Notes: generated by a model not told the origin, from the sequence alone. Numbered from the stretch's first letter, positions 49,544 to 58,664 are shown. The stretch is 64,000 bases of DNA from an uncultured Eubacterium sp. (GCA_948579355.1 CAPAOV010000004.1:62001-126000); one strand, 5' to 3'. A program made the numbers and translations.

Positions 49544-50290
49544 ATGTTATTACGAATTTCTATGCCGGGCCAGTTTCAATTTCGAATGATACAGGACTGG
49601 AGAAGCGTGTTATTTCATCAGGGAGGAGATATTCATTACATCGGCGGGGCAGAGATTTTGCCGGCGCCGCTGGAGCCGCAGGAGGAAGCCGCCTGCATTG
49701 AGGCTTTAGTGTGCGAGGAAAATGAAACGGCGCGCAATAAACTGGTCGAACACAATCTGCGTCTGGTCGTTTACATAGCTAAAAAATTTGATAATACGGG
49801 CGTAGGTGTTGAAGATTTAATATCAATTGGGACAATAGGCTTAATGAAAGCAATCAATACGTTTAATCCGGGGAAGAATATTAAGCTGGCGACATATGCG
49901 TCCCGCTGCATAGAAAATGAAATACTGATGTATTTGCGGCGCAACAACAAAACGAAACTGGAAGTTTCAATCGACGAACCGCTCAATGTCGACTGGGATG
50001 GCAATGAGTTGTTGTTATCGGATATTCTGGGAACAAGTGAAGATGTCATTTACCGTGATTTAGAAAGGGAAGTAGACTGCAAATTATTGCGAAAGGCGCT
50101 GGAGACGCTTAGCGACAGAGAACAGACGATAATCCGTCTGCGCTTTGGAATCGATAATCAGCAGGAAAAGGAATTGACGCAGAAAGAAGTAGCGGATTTG
50201 CTCGGTATTTCCCAAAGTTATATTTCTCGTCTGGAAAAGAAAATTATGAAACGTCTGAAAAAGGAAATTCTCCGCATGGAGGGGCAGTAG
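49544..50290 (+). CDS. sigE: Sporulation sigma factor sigma-E (pro-form)
   Basis: 248 residues. A pro-sequence of about 30 residues precedes IHYIGGAEILPAPLEPQEE. Region 2 reads NKLVEHNLRLVVYIAKKFDNTGVGVEDLISIGTIGLMKAINTFNP with the -10 recognition helix IKLATYASRCIENEILMYLRR. Region 4 has the helix-turn-helix TQKEVADLLGISQSYISRLEKKI. Directs early mother-cell genes after SpoIIGA removes the pro-part. GGGAGG is 8 bases before the ATG, 18 bases after spoIIGA. sigG, often next, is not here. Confidence 0.95.
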   Translation: MLLRISMPGQFQFRMIQDWRSVLFHQGGDIHYIGGAEILPAPLEPQEEAACIEALVCEENETARNKLVEHNLRLVVYIAKKFDNTGVGVEDLISIGTIGLMKAINTFNPGKNIKLATYASRCIENEILMYLRRNNKTKLEVSIDEPLNVDWDGNELLLSDILGTSEDVIYRDLEREVDCKLLRKALETLSDREQTIIRLRFGIDNQQEKELTQKEVADLLGISQSYISRLEKKIMKRLKKEILRMEGQ

Positions 50291-50304
50291 GGAGCGATTG
50301 CCCC
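50281..50304 (+). terminator. Short hairpin at the end of sigE
   Basis: GGGGCA (50281-50286) pairs with TGCCCC (50299-50304) across the stop codon. Only AGATTTG follows, so it is a weak terminator at best. Confidence 0.35.
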
Positions 50305-50313
50305 AGATTTGAC

Positions 50314-50341
50314 TTGTCATCTTCAGGCTATTTGTTATAAT
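50314..50341 (+). promoter_or_regulatory. Promoter of the aminoglycoside kinase gene
   Basis: TTGTCA (50314-50319), 16-base spacer, TATAAT (50336-50341). Confidence 0.6.
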
Positions 50342-50369
50342 AGGGGAAAAAGAGGATGGATGTGAGAAT

Positions 50370-51164
50370 GTGTTTTTGCCGGAAAAGATAAAGTATTTAA
50401 TTGCAGAGGAAGATTATGCGGAAGATGATATTGGGATGTCTGCTGCTTCTGTGCTGATTTATGAAAATAAAGTTCTGAAAATACAGGAATACAATGAAGA
50501 GGCCGAAAATGAATGTGTTATGATGCAGTATTTGCATGATAAGCTGCCGGTTCCGACTGTTTATGCCCACGAGATTGGCGATGACAAATCCTATCTGCTA
50601 ATGAGTAAATGCGAGGGTCAGATGTCGTGTAGTCCAGCTTATATGTCAGACCCTCTGCTGCTTTGTAAGCTGCTCGCGGACGGTCTGAAAAGGCTGTGGA
50701 GTGTTGATGCTGTGGATTGCCCCTCGAATCAATGTCTGTCCCACAAGCTTATGCAGGCAAAATATAATATCGAAAACAATCTGGTTGATTTAGATAATGT
50801 GGAGCCGGATACATTTGGCGAGGGTGGATTTAAAAATCCCGCGGAATTGTTCGCATGGCTCTGCGATAATGCTCCCGCAGAGGAGCTGGCGCTGTCCCAT
50901 GGAGACTACTGTCTTCCAAATATTTTCGGCATACGCGATGAGGTGTCCGGTTTTATTGATTTAGGCAAAACCGGAATAGCGGATAAGTGGTGCGATATAG
51001 CGATATGTTATCGTAGCCTGCTGCATAATTACAGCGGGAAATACAAACAGCAGGGATGTCATGCAGATACGGATTTTGATTCTCTGCAGTTGTTCCATGA
51101 ATTGGGAATAGAGCCTGACTGGAAGAAGATTCGTTACTATATGTTATTGGATGAATTATTTTAG
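50370..51164 (+). CDS. APH(3')-III-like aminoglycoside 3'-phosphotransferase
   Basis: 264 residues, the same length as APH(3')-IIIa as I know it. Nucleotide-loop region GMSAASVLIYENKVLKIQ, then YLLMSKCEG, the Brenner motif SHGDYCLPN with catalytic Asp179 and Asn184, metal-binding Asp197 in GFIDLGKTGIADKWCDIAICYRSL, and the C terminus PDWKKIRYYMLLDELF, which is very close to that of APH(3')-III. All catalytic residues are kept, so kanamycin/neomycin phosphorylation is plausible but not shown; other small-molecule kinase roles remain possible. Starts with GTG 50370 or the nearby TTG 50376; AGAGGA upstream is a bit far. No mobile element adjoins it. Confidence 0.85.
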   Translation: MFLPEKIKYLIAEEDYAEDDIGMSAASVLIYENKVLKIQEYNEEAENECVMMQYLHDKLPVPTVYAHEIGDDKSYLLMSKCEGQMSCSPAYMSDPLLLCKLLADGLKRLWSVDAVDCPSNQCLSHKLMQAKYNIENNLVDLDNVEPDTFGEGGFKNPAELFAWLCDNAPAEELALSHGDYCLPNIFGIRDEVSGFIDLGKTGIADKWCDIAICYRSLLHNYSGKYKQQGCHADTDFDSLQLFHELGIEPDWKKIRYYMLLDELF

Positions 51165-51176
51165 CCTTTGCTTCTA

Positions 51177-51205
51177 TTGTGGAGACAAAACGCGGCGTGT
51201 ATAAT
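51177..51205 (+). promoter_or_regulatory. Promoter of the MBL-fold gene
   Basis: TTGTGG (51177-51182), 17-base spacer, TATAAT (51200-51205). Confidence 0.55.
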
Positions 51206-51252
51206 TAAAGATAAAAGAGATTCGTTTTTACATGAAAAGGAGAGAGCAGACG

Positions 51253-51966
51253 ATGAAATTATACGCGGTACGGTATGGAAAGAATTTTATATACGGAACA
51301 GAGGGAACTGTTTTTCGGGATGCGGAAAATGCAAATAAGCGTATTGAGGATTTCCCGTTTTTTTACTATTTGATTGAAATCAAAGGAAAATATTTTATGA
51401 TTGACACCGGTTTTCGGGATGCTTCGCTGGCAGCACAGATGGGAGTTGATTTGCTTGCGGTGGAAGCAGAGCTGGAGAAACTATTTGGTAGTCTACTGTC
51501 GATAGATACGATTATTATTACCCACAGCCATTGGGACCACATCAACAATCTTGACTTGTATAGTCCGGCACGTATTATTATGTCAAAGGCAGCCAGTTTG
51601 ATTGCTCTGGAGGAGGGAACGGACGAGGTAAAACGTATTCTGCAGGAGAGAGCGGTTACCCTTGTGGAGGACAGGCTCCTTGTTGACGGTCTATTTTTGT
51701 TTCAGGTAGTTGGCGGCCATACGCCTGATTCATCGGTTCTCTTTTTTGAGGAAAAAGGGAAGAAGTATGTGATAACAGGAGACGAGTGCTATGTGCAGGA
51801 CAATGTATACAAAAACATTCCTATCGGAATCGCTGCTGCTCCCGACAAAAATGAAGAATTTGTCCGTTTCTGCCATGAGAAGAAATATATCCCGCTGCCG
51901 TTTCACGACAGGGGGATTTTGGACAAATATGAGAGGGTATCGGAAAATGTGGTGAGAATCTTTTGA
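51253..51966 (+). CDS. Metallo-beta-lactamase-fold hydrolase (AHL lactonase-like)
   Basis: 237 residues, cytoplasmic. Zinc motif HSHWDH (in IIITHSHWDHINNL, about 90-100), a later His in GGHTPDSS, metal-bridging Asp in ITGDECYV and a last His in LPFHDRG. The overall order resembles N-acyl-homoserine lactonase/AttM-type members of the family, but the superfamily hydrolyses many esters, thioesters and lactones, so the substrate is open. ATG at 51253 follows AAGGAGAGAG; ATG 51232 lies ahead of that site and is rejected. Confidence 0.87.
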   Translation: MKLYAVRYGKNFIYGTEGTVFRDAENANKRIEDFPFFYYLIEIKGKYFMIDTGFRDASLAAQMGVDLLAVEAELEKLFGSLLSIDTIIITHSHWDHINNLDLYSPARIIMSKAASLIALEEGTDEVKRILQERAVTLVEDRLLVDGLFLFQVVGGHTPDSSVLFFEEKGKKYVITGDECYVQDNVYKNIPIGIAAAPDKNEEFVRFCHEKKYIPLPFHDRGILDKYERVSENVVRIF

Positions 51967-52045
51967 GGAGGTAAAGTTTCTAAATGCTGCAAGCTTTTCG
52001 ATTCTGTATCAGTGTAGAGCAGCTACACCGATTGGAGCTAACGAA

Positions 52046-52069
52046 AGGGGTGTCGAAAATGACACCCCT
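52046..52069 (+). terminator. Terminator after the MBL-fold gene
   Basis: AGGGGTGTC (52046-52054), GAAAAT loop, GACACCCCT (52061-52069): a perfect 9-bp stem followed by CTGTTCTTT. Confidence 0.75.
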
Positions 52070-52128
52070 CTGTTCTTTACAATATTACTTTACTTATATG
52101 GTCGGCTTTTATTCCCAGTCCGGCTTTT

Positions 52129-52539
52129 TTATTTTGCAATCTTCAGTTTCTTCAGTAAAGTCTTACTAATTTTACCATTTACGGCGATACATTTTTTGCG
52201 CTGATACTTTTTGATTGCCCGTTTTGTTTTTGCTCCGCAATGTCCGTCTGCCCTGCCGCATTTATAGCCGAGCTTATTGAGCTTCCGCTGTACCTTGCGT
52301 ATGGTAGAAGCGCTATAATATTTTGAACTGCTTTTCGCGCCCGTGGAAGTATTGGCATAAGGGCACACTCCGTTTTTGTGCAAATGGGGCCCCATGCCGT
52401 GGTCGTAATGATGACTTCTGGAGGAGCTGCTGCGATTAGAGTTGTGATGTGCTCCGTGGCCGTGTGCGGACACAACAAGTGGAGAAAACGATAAACACAG
52501 GCACATGAAGATAATTTGTGTTGTTCTGATAAATTTCAT
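52129..52539 (-). CDS. Secreted His-rich protein with peptidoglycan-binding domain
   Basis: 136 residues. Signal peptide (1-25, FMCLCLSFSPLVVSA), then a His/Ser-rich segment (HGHGAHHNSNRSSSSRSHHYDHGMGPHLHKNG, about a third His) that could bind Zn2+, Ni2+ or Cu2+, one Cys-Pro-Tyr-Ala motif, and a C-terminal PG_binding_1 fold (IRKVQRKLNKLGYKCGRADGHCGAKTKRAIKKYQRKK). The Lys-rich domain probably holds it in the cell wall. It resembles YHYH-type wall proteins of gut clostridia. AGGAGGT is 7 bases before the ATG at 52539. Monocistronic. Metal buffering at the wall is inference. Confidence 0.8.
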   Translation of the reverse strand: MKFIRTTQIIFMCLCLSFSPLVVSAHGHGAHHNSNRSSSSRSHHYDHGMGPHLHKNGVCPYANTSTGAKSSSKYYSASTIRKVQRKLNKLGYKCGRADGHCGAKTKRAIKKYQRKKCIAVNGKISKTLLKKLKIAK

Positions 52540-52726
52540 AAATATAACCTCCTGATTTTTCTAATGGCAAAGTTTCCGTTGTTGTAACCAATGCGTTTTG
52601 CTCATTTTGATTTTAATGTTATCTTGTTACATTTACAGAATAGCATTGCTTTTTTTAAAAGTTATCATAAAAATGTAAAAGAGTTGTTAAAATCTCAAAC
52701 CCGATTTGTGCCCTTTCATTGTCTTC

Positions 52727-54289
52727 TTACAAGTCCTCATATGTAAAATAGTCAAAATAAGCGCAGGTTTCAGATGGTTTTCCGTTTGAGGTTGCATAGA
52801 GTCCAATCGTATTACCGACAAAACCGCCGGCAACATCAGTGCTGAGCATACGTGCGTCAACATGTTCGGCCAGCGTATCAAAAGTTTTGGAATCAGTGCT
52901 ATACAGAAAAGCCAAATCCTGTTCGTTCTGTGTCATGCGCAGGTGCAGGGTGCTAAAGGAAGCATCCAAAAGTTTTTCGGCAATAACTTCCGTTTTGTCG
53001 TCGTAAGTTTTCAACACACATAGCAATGTTTTACTTTCGCGTGTTCCAACAAGAAGCTGGTAATTATAGGACTGGCTTTGATAAATAGCCAGTCCGGCCT
53101 GCTCGTTGTCCGCAGACGCTTCAAACGTCACCGATGTCTCGGCAAGGAAATGAAAAGATTGCTGCCTCCGGCACAGATAAGACGGGGCGCCGGTAGAAGA
53201 GAGTAAATCAGGAGACAGCTTCATCTGCAAATATCCTGATTTATCAGTTGTCGAGTAGTTTTCCTGCTGCGGATTGCGCAAATAGAGGAAATGCAGCGGT
53301 ATTTTGCTGTCGTCAAAATCTTCTTTTGCCGGAACCGGACATTCTGCATCGGCCGGAAGTTTCGGAGCGGTAAACGTTTCTTCCAGAATACCTTTTCCCG
53401 GATTTACGACCGGCCATCCATCTTCCCATGTAAAAGGAACTAAAAAAGTTTCCCGCCCGAGATTGCGGTAATAACCGCCGCAGATTCGCGATGCCAGACA
53501 TACCATCCACCATTCTCCGTTTTGTGTCTCCACAATATCCGGATGGCCGACATTCACAATCGGATAATAATATCCCAGATGACGGTGCGTTAAAATCGGG
53601 TTTCCTTTATAGCCTTCGAACGGCTCCGTCAGACTTTTGCTGCGGGCAATTGATACCGCATGGTGGTGCCCGGTTCCGGCTTCAGAAATCAAAAGATAAT
53701 ACCATCCGTCCTTTTTGTAAATATGCGGACCCTCCGCCCACTCAACGCCGCGAAGCGCGCCGTGCCATGCGGGATAGCTCTCGCCGGTCAGTTTCATCGT
53801 CTGCAAATCAAGCTCTTGTATGTAAATTTCGTTGTCCCCATAATAGCGCGCGCCCTCCCGGCGCTCCTGCGTTCCACAATAGTAGCACTTTCCGTCATCA
53901 TCAAAAAACAGCGATGGGTCGATGCCTGCGGAGCCGAGAGGATACGGGTCTGACCACGGGCCGGCGGGGTTTGTTGCCGTTACGATAAAATTGCCCAGAG
54001 AGCTGGAAACATTAGTCGTAATCATATAAAAAGTACCATCGTGGTAGCGCAGCGTGGGAGCAAAAATGCCACGGCTTGTTTCTATATTTTGTAAAGGCAG
54101 TTGTTCCTTTCTATCCAGTATATTACCAATCTGCTTCCAGTGTACCAAATCTTTACTGTGAAAGATAGGAACCCCCGGCCAGTAAGCAAATGTCGAGGTG
54201 ACAAGATAGTAATCGTCCTCCACACGGCAGATGGACGGGTCCGGATAAAAACCGGAAAGAATCGGGTTTGTGTAAATGTTTTCGCTCAT
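52727..54289 (-). CDS. GH43 family beta-xylosidase / alpha-L-arabinofuranosidase
   Basis: 520 residues, no signal peptide, so cytoplasmic. Five-bladed propeller domain (1-310) with the catalytic Asp in NPILSGFYPDPSICR, the pKa-tuning Asp in GIDPSLFFDDDGKCYY and the acid Glu in GVEWAEGPHIYKKDGWYYL, plus NVGHPDIVE. Then a beta-sandwich domain (about 320-520; FLYLRNPQ, TSVTFEA, AGLAIYQSQSYNYQL, GGFVGNTIGLYAT) as in the GH43 subfamily of intracellular xylosidases. Cleaves short oligosaccharides after import. Divergent from the sugar transport operon, which likely supplies its substrate. AAGGAGG precedes the ATG at 54289. Confidence 0.92.
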   Translation of the reverse strand: MSENIYTNPILSGFYPDPSICRVEDDYYLVTSTFAYWPGVPIFHSKDLVHWKQIGNILDRKEQLPLQNIETSRGIFAPTLRYHDGTFYMITTNVSSSLGNFIVTATNPAGPWSDPYPLGSAGIDPSLFFDDDGKCYYCGTQERREGARYYGDNEIYIQELDLQTMKLTGESYPAWHGALRGVEWAEGPHIYKKDGWYYLLISEAGTGHHHAVSIARSKSLTEPFEGYKGNPILTHRHLGYYYPIVNVGHPDIVETQNGEWWMVCLASRICGGYYRNLGRETFLVPFTWEDGWPVVNPGKGILEETFTAPKLPADAECPVPAKEDFDDSKIPLHFLYLRNPQQENYSTTDKSGYLQMKLSPDLLSSTGAPSYLCRRQQSFHFLAETSVTFEASADNEQAGLAIYQSQSYNYQLLVGTRESKTLLCVLKTYDDKTEVIAEKLLDASFSTLHLRMTQNEQDLAFLYSTDSKTFDTLAEHVDARMLSTDVAGGFVGNTIGLYATSNGKPSETCAYFDYFTYEDL

Positions 54290-54325
54290 CAGAAAAGCCT
54301 CCTTATCGTTACAATACTTAAACCA

Positions 54326-54354
54326 ATTCTAACATAACTCATAAAAAATGTGAA
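54326..54354 (-). promoter_or_regulatory. Promoter of the GH43 gene
   Basis: On the minus strand TTCACA (54349-54354), 17-base spacer, TAGAAT (54326-54331). Confidence 0.55.
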
Positions 54355-54423
54355 TAGGAAACGTGAAAGGAAAAACGGCGCTTTTTTATTGGCAAATTTC
54401 ATAAAAATTGATATCGAAAACTA

Positions 54424-54452
54424 TGGACATGTAACAAAAATAGTGATATAAT
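54424..54452 (+). promoter_or_regulatory. Promoter of the sugar transport operon
   Basis: TGGACA (54424-54429), 17-base spacer, TATAAT (54447-54452), about 115 bases before the ATG of the binding protein. Confidence 0.7.
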
Positions 54453-54463
54453 TTATATAAAAC

Positions 54464-54480
54464 TGTATACATATTATACA
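54464..54480 (+). promoter_or_regulatory. Putative operator in the sugar operon leader
   Basis: TGTATA-CATAT-TATACA, a perfect 6-5-6 palindrome at about +5 to +21 of the predicted transcript, a position fit for a repressor. No regulator gene is in the window. Confidence 0.4.
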
Positions 54481-54567
54481 AAAAAACAATCATGCAGTCT
54501 GCTGGAGGGTGATATTCTTTGGCAATATGCATAAAAAGAGAAACAATGAAAGGAGATTGCGACAGCT

Positions 54568-57500
54568 ATGTCAAAGTTGATGAAGAAAAAAGGCTTACGG
54601 ACGTTTCTGATAATAGTGCTTGTGATTATCGCATTTGTGCTATTTTTTAAGTTAAAGGGAACTTCTGCGAGCGACAACTCCGACAAGTATGCGGGTGTGG
54701 ATTTTGCGTCTATGAGCAACGAATATCAGCGAAGCGGTCAGTACAGTGATTACGTTGCCAACCGTTCAGAAGCCAATACGCCGATGGATGCTGAGCACAA
54801 AGTGGACATTTTTGATTATGACAAGGAAAAGAGCAAAGATGTCAGTGTCCGCGATGATGTAGGTCCGGAAAGTGACAAAGCGAAAGCGGTACAGATTAAA
54901 GAGGGAGGGGCTGCTGTCTACAACGTGAACGTTGATAAGGCGGGCTACTATAATTTACGGGTAGTTTATTACCCTTCATCCGGAGAAGAAGATGACCGTG
55001 GTATTGCGATTGAGACCAAAGTTGAGCTTTACAATAAGAAAACCAATCAATTCGAGCCTCCATTTAATGGCGCGGAAGGTATTGATTTCGGACGGGTATA
55101 TACCAATGAGGGCAAACCGACAAAGGATAATCAGGGGAATGAGATTCGCCCGTCGCAGATTGAAGACCCAACGAGAGAGTGGATAGAGTCTTATTTCGAA
55201 GATGCAACGGGATATGAAATGGAGCCGTATTACTTCTATTTTGAAGAGGGCGAGAACACAATTCGCCTGACCGGCGTCAATGAAAAACTGATTATGAAAG
55301 AATTTGCCGTTGTCAATAGACCGAAAATACCTTCTTATGAAGAGTATGCCAATGAAAATAAAGGCAAAACAAATAATGTCAAAGCCGGGTATGTAAAGAA
55401 AATTCAGGGAGAGAGCTCCGACAGGCGTTCTTCTCCGTCTCTGTATGCAACGTATGACCGGACATCGGGCGATACGGAGTATGAAGATGAAAACGGCAAT
55501 ATTACACAGCACAATACGGAACATCAGGTTCTGGATGTAATCGGCGGTACCCAGTGGAAAGTAGCTGGCGACTGGATTGAGTGGAGCACGGAAGTAGAAG
55601 AAGAGGGCGACTATGTCATCGGCATTAAAGGGCGTCAGGGTTACAACCGTGGATACATAGCGAACCGCTCACTGCTGATTGACGGTAAAGTGCCTTTTCA
55701 GGAAGTTTCTCAGATTCAGTTTACATATAGCAACACATGGCAGATGCTCTGCCTGCAAAATGAAAAAGGGGAAGCGTATAAGTTCCACCTGACGGCAGGT
55801 AAGCACAAAATACGGATGAAGATTACATTAGGAAAGCTCGGCGAATATCTGTCGCAGCTCTCGGAAAGTGTATACCGTATGAATCAGTACTACCGTCAGA
55901 TTTTGGTATTGACGGGTACTGAGCCGGATGAGTTCCGTGACTATCAGATTGAGAAAGTTTATCCGGCAGTTATTGAGGCGATGGATGAGGAGTCCAAACG
56001 CCTGTACAAACTGGTAGACGACGTTGCTGCTTATACCGGTGAAAAAGGCGGCGAGATATCTGTGGCACAGACGTTAGCGGCACAGATGGAAACGTTTGTG
56101 GACAGACCGGATAAAATCCCGCAGACGCTTGCCAATTATAAAGAAAATGTAAGTTCGCTCGGAACTTCCATCAATAACCTGAGCGCAGCGTCGATGGATA
56201 TTGATTATATTGTTCTGGCGGCAGACCAAAAAGACATTCCGGAAGTGAATGAAAGCAGTTTCGACCGGATACTGCATGAGTGTACGTTGTTTATCAATTC
56301 ATTCCGTACCGATTCTTCCGCTCTCGGTAATGTATATGATTCCGACGACCCGGATGTAATCGACGTATGGATTACGGCCGGACGTGACCAGAGTACTATT
56401 TTGAAAAACATGGTTGACCAGCAGTTTACTCCGAAGTCAAAAGAATTATATGGTAAGGAGATTAAAGTAAACGTCAAACTGATTGATGCGGCAGCGTCCG
56501 CCAATACGGTAACAAACTCAACGGCTGCGGTAAATGCCATGCTGCCGGCAGTTATGTCCGGTAACGGTCCGGATGTGGCGCTTTGTATCTCACAGACAGA
56601 GCCGGTAAACTATGCATTGCGAAGCGCGACGATTGACCTCACGCAATTTCCGGATTACAAGGAAGTGCTGTCCGAGTATCAGCCAAGCGCCTATGAGAGT
56701 TACTGGCTGACAGATAAGACGGGACACACAGGACTGTACGGACTTCCGGAGACAGAAAACTATAACGTGTTGTTCTATCGTACCGATATTATGAATGAGC
56801 TGGGAATCGATGCGACACAGATTAATACATGGGATGACGTGTTAAAGATTATTCCGGCGCTTCAGAAAAATAGTATGTCGTTTGCCATCCCTTCGGTAGA
56901 GCGTAAGATTAATAACGCATCCAATCCTGACCTTGCGAACTACTACGCACAGTTAGTACAGCGCGGTGGAGATTTGTACCGTGACGAGGGAATTGAGACG
57001 ACGATAGGAACTCAGCAGGGAATTTCAGCATTTGAGTTCTATACGAAGCTGTTTACCAACTATAAATTAGTAAAACAATACGATTTTGCCAATCGTTTCC
57101 GAAGCGGCGAGATGCCAATCGGTGTAGCCGATTACAGTACGTTTAACACGTTGTCGGTATTTGCTCCTGAGATTAAAGGTCTTTGGAATTTCGGACTTGT
57201 TCCGGGTGTAAAACAGGAAGATGGAACGATTAACCGTTCGGTTCAGTGCTGGGGAACTGCTTCCATGATGCTTCGCGGCGCAGAAGTCCGCAATAAGAAA
57301 GACATTGCATGGAGTTTCCTCAAATGGTGGGCAAGCTCGGAGACGCAGGCTACTTATGCAAGAGAATTAGAGGCTGTTATGGGCGCTGCTGCACGTTATG
57401 CGACAGCAAACAAAAACACATTCAAGACGTTGTCATGGAGTGCAAAAGAGTCAGCGGCTCTGGAAGAACAGCATCAATGGGCGTTTGGTATTCGTCAGGT

Positions 57501-57696
57501 TGCCGGCGGTTACTATACAGAGCGCCATATTACAAACGCTATCCGTAAGGTTATGAATAATAATGATGATCCGCGTGAAACGCTGTTGGATTATGTTATT
57601 ACGATTAATAAAGAGCTCTCGAACAAGCGTGAGGAGTTTGGATTAAAGACGCTGGAACAAGAGAAGAAAGAAAACAAAGATAAAAAAGAAGAATAA
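54568..57696 (+). CDS. Giant membrane-anchored extracellular sugar-binding protein (two sandwich domains + SBP)
   Basis: 1042 residues, over twice a normal solute-binding protein. N-terminal membrane helix (about 9-30) with no lipobox Cys. Two carbohydrate-binding-module-like beta-sandwich regions follow: about 100-250 (AVYNVNVDKAGYYNLRVVYYP ... FEEGENTIRLTGVNEKL) and about 275-430 (GDWIEWSTEVEEEGDYVIGIKGRQ ... HLTAGKHKIRMKITLG). Then a helical stretch (430-590) and a complete SBP domain from about 595 (VIDVWITAGRDQSTIL, GNGPDVALCI, GLYGLPETENYNVLFYRTD, INTWDDVLKII, ASMMLRGAEVRNKKDIAWSFLKWW). Presumably binds a glycan outside the membrane and hands it to the two permeases next in line. AAAGGAGA precedes the ATG. 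Confidence 0.83.
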   Translation: MSKLMKKKGLRTFLIIVLVIIAFVLFFKLKGTSASDNSDKYAGVDFASMSNEYQRSGQYSDYVANRSEANTPMDAEHKVDIFDYDKEKSKDVSVRDDVGPESDKAKAVQIKEGGAAVYNVNVDKAGYYNLRVVYYPSSGEEDDRGIAIETKVELYNKKTNQFEPPFNGAEGIDFGRVYTNEGKPTKDNQGNEIRPSQIEDPTREWIESYFEDATGYEMEPYYFYFEEGENTIRLTGVNEKLIMKEFAVVNRPKIPSYEEYANENKGKTNNVKAGYVKKIQGESSDRRSSPSLYATYDRTSGDTEYEDENGNITQHNTEHQVLDVIGGTQWKVAGDWIEWSTEVEEEGDYVIGIKGRQGYNRGYIANRSLLIDGKVPFQEVSQIQFTYSNTWQMLCLQNEKGEAYKFHLTAGKHKIRMKITLGKLGEYLSQLSESVYRMNQYYRQILVLTGTEPDEFRDYQIEKVYPAVIEAMDEESKRLYKLVDDVAAYTGEKGGEISVAQTLAAQMETFVDRPDKIPQTLANYKENVSSLGTSINNLSAASMDIDYIVLAADQKDIPEVNESSFDRILHECTLFINSFRTDSSALGNVYDSDDPDVIDVWITAGRDQSTILKNMVDQQFTPKSKELYGKEIKVNVKLIDAAASANTVTNSTAAVNAMLPAVMSGNGPDVALCISQTEPVNYALRSATIDLTQFPDYKEVLSEYQPSAYESYWLTDKTGHTGLYGLPETENYNVLFYRTDIMNELGIDATQINTWDDVLKIIPALQKNSMSFAIPSVERKINNASNPDLANYYAQLVQRGGDLYRDEGIETTIGTQQGISAFEFYTKLFTNYKLVKQYDFANRFRSGEMPIGVADYSTFNTLSVFAPEIKGLWNFGLVPGVKQEDGTINRSVQCWGTASMMLRGAEVRNKKDIAWSFLKWWASSETQATYARELEAVMGAAARYATANKNTFKTLSWSAKESAALEEQHQWAFGIRQVAGGYYTERHITNAIRKVMNNNDDPRETLLDYVITINKELSNKREEFGLKTLEQEKKENKDKKEE

Positions 57697-57711
57697 GAGA
57701 GGAGTGAAGAA

Positions 57712-58647
57712 ATGAATTTTCTGGGGAAATATATGCAGATAAAGAAACGCAATGCAAAGATAGCCTGGAAAAAGGCAAAGATGTCAAAGACATGTTACCT
57801 GTTCCTGTTGCCGTATTTCATCGTGTTTACTGCATTTTACATTTTGCCGGTACTGATGTCGATTTTCTATAGTTTTACATATTATAACGTACTGGAACCG
57901 GCAAGATTCGTTGGTGTAGACAACTACATCGACCTGCTCCTTGCGGACGATGTATTTCTGATTGCAGTAAAGAATACATTTCTGCTGGCGGCAATTACCG
58001 GCCCGCTTGGTTATATCATGGCGTTCCTCTTTGCATGGTTTATCAATGAACTGCCACGATACATTCGTGCTTTTGCCGTTGTTGTGTTTTACGCACCTAC
58101 GATTTCCGGGCAGGCGTATCTCGTTTGGTCAATTCTGTTCAGTGGAGACGCCTATGGTTATGTAAATGCTTTTCTCATTAAGTTTGGTTTTATCAGTGAA
58201 CCAATTCTGTGGCTTACGGATACCGCTTATATGATGAATGTAATTATTATCGTAGTGCTGTGGATGAGTCTCGGACAGGGATTCCTATCGTTTGTAGCTG
58301 GTCTGCAGGGTATTGACAACTCGCAGTTTGAGGCCGGCTACGTGGATGGTGTCAGAAACCGCTGGCAGGAGTTATGGTATATTACCCTGCCGGGTATGAA
58401 ACCAATGCTTCTGTTTGGTGCGGTTATGGCGATTACGCAAACTTTTGGCGTCGCTGACCAGACGATGGCGCTCTGCGGGTTCCCGAGTACGGACTATGCC
58501 GCGCGAACAGTTGTTACCCACCTGATTGATTATGGTACGACACGATTTGAGATGGGTTATGCTTCTGCGATTGCGACGATACTGTTTGCGGTTATGCTGC
58601 TCCTGAACAAGGCGATACAGTCGTTGCTTAGCAAAGTTGGAACTTGA
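57712..58647 (+). CDS. Carbohydrate ABC transporter permease, MalF/UgpA type
   Basis: 311 residues with six membrane helices. Cytoplasmic basic start, then YLFLLPYFIVFTAFYILPVL; the EAA loop reads FEAGYVDGVRNRWQELWYITLPGMKP (about 204-229), the docking site for the ATPase. CUT1-type sugar importer subunit, pairs with the next permease. Starts 15 bases after the binding-protein gene with AGAGAGGAG. No ATPase is encoded in the visible operon, so a shared MsmK-type ATPase elsewhere is expected. Confidence 0.93.
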   Translation: MNFLGKYMQIKKRNAKIAWKKAKMSKTCYLFLLPYFIVFTAFYILPVLMSIFYSFTYYNVLEPARFVGVDNYIDLLLADDVFLIAVKNTFLLAAITGPLGYIMAFLFAWFINELPRYIRAFAVVVFYAPTISGQAYLVWSILFSGDAYGYVNAFLIKFGFISEPILWLTDTAYMMNVIIIVVLWMSLGQGFLSFVAGLQGIDNSQFEAGYVDGVRNRWQELWYITLPGMKPMLLFGAVMAITQTFGVADQTMALCGFPSTDYAARTVVTHLIDYGTTRFEMGYASAIATILFAVMLLLNKAIQSLLSKVGT

Positions 58648-58664
58648 TAGGAGGTATAGCAAAG

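Noticed and set aside
51253..51966. Quorum-quenching function for the MBL-fold protein
   Set aside because: HSHWDH alone defines only the superfamily; substrate-specific residues cannot be judged by eye, so only the fold is claimed.
51984..52169. 61-codon frame with a good AGGAGGT upstream
   Set aside because: Runs through the terminator hairpin at 52046-52069 and into the end of the convergent His-rich gene; the peptide has no plausible composition.
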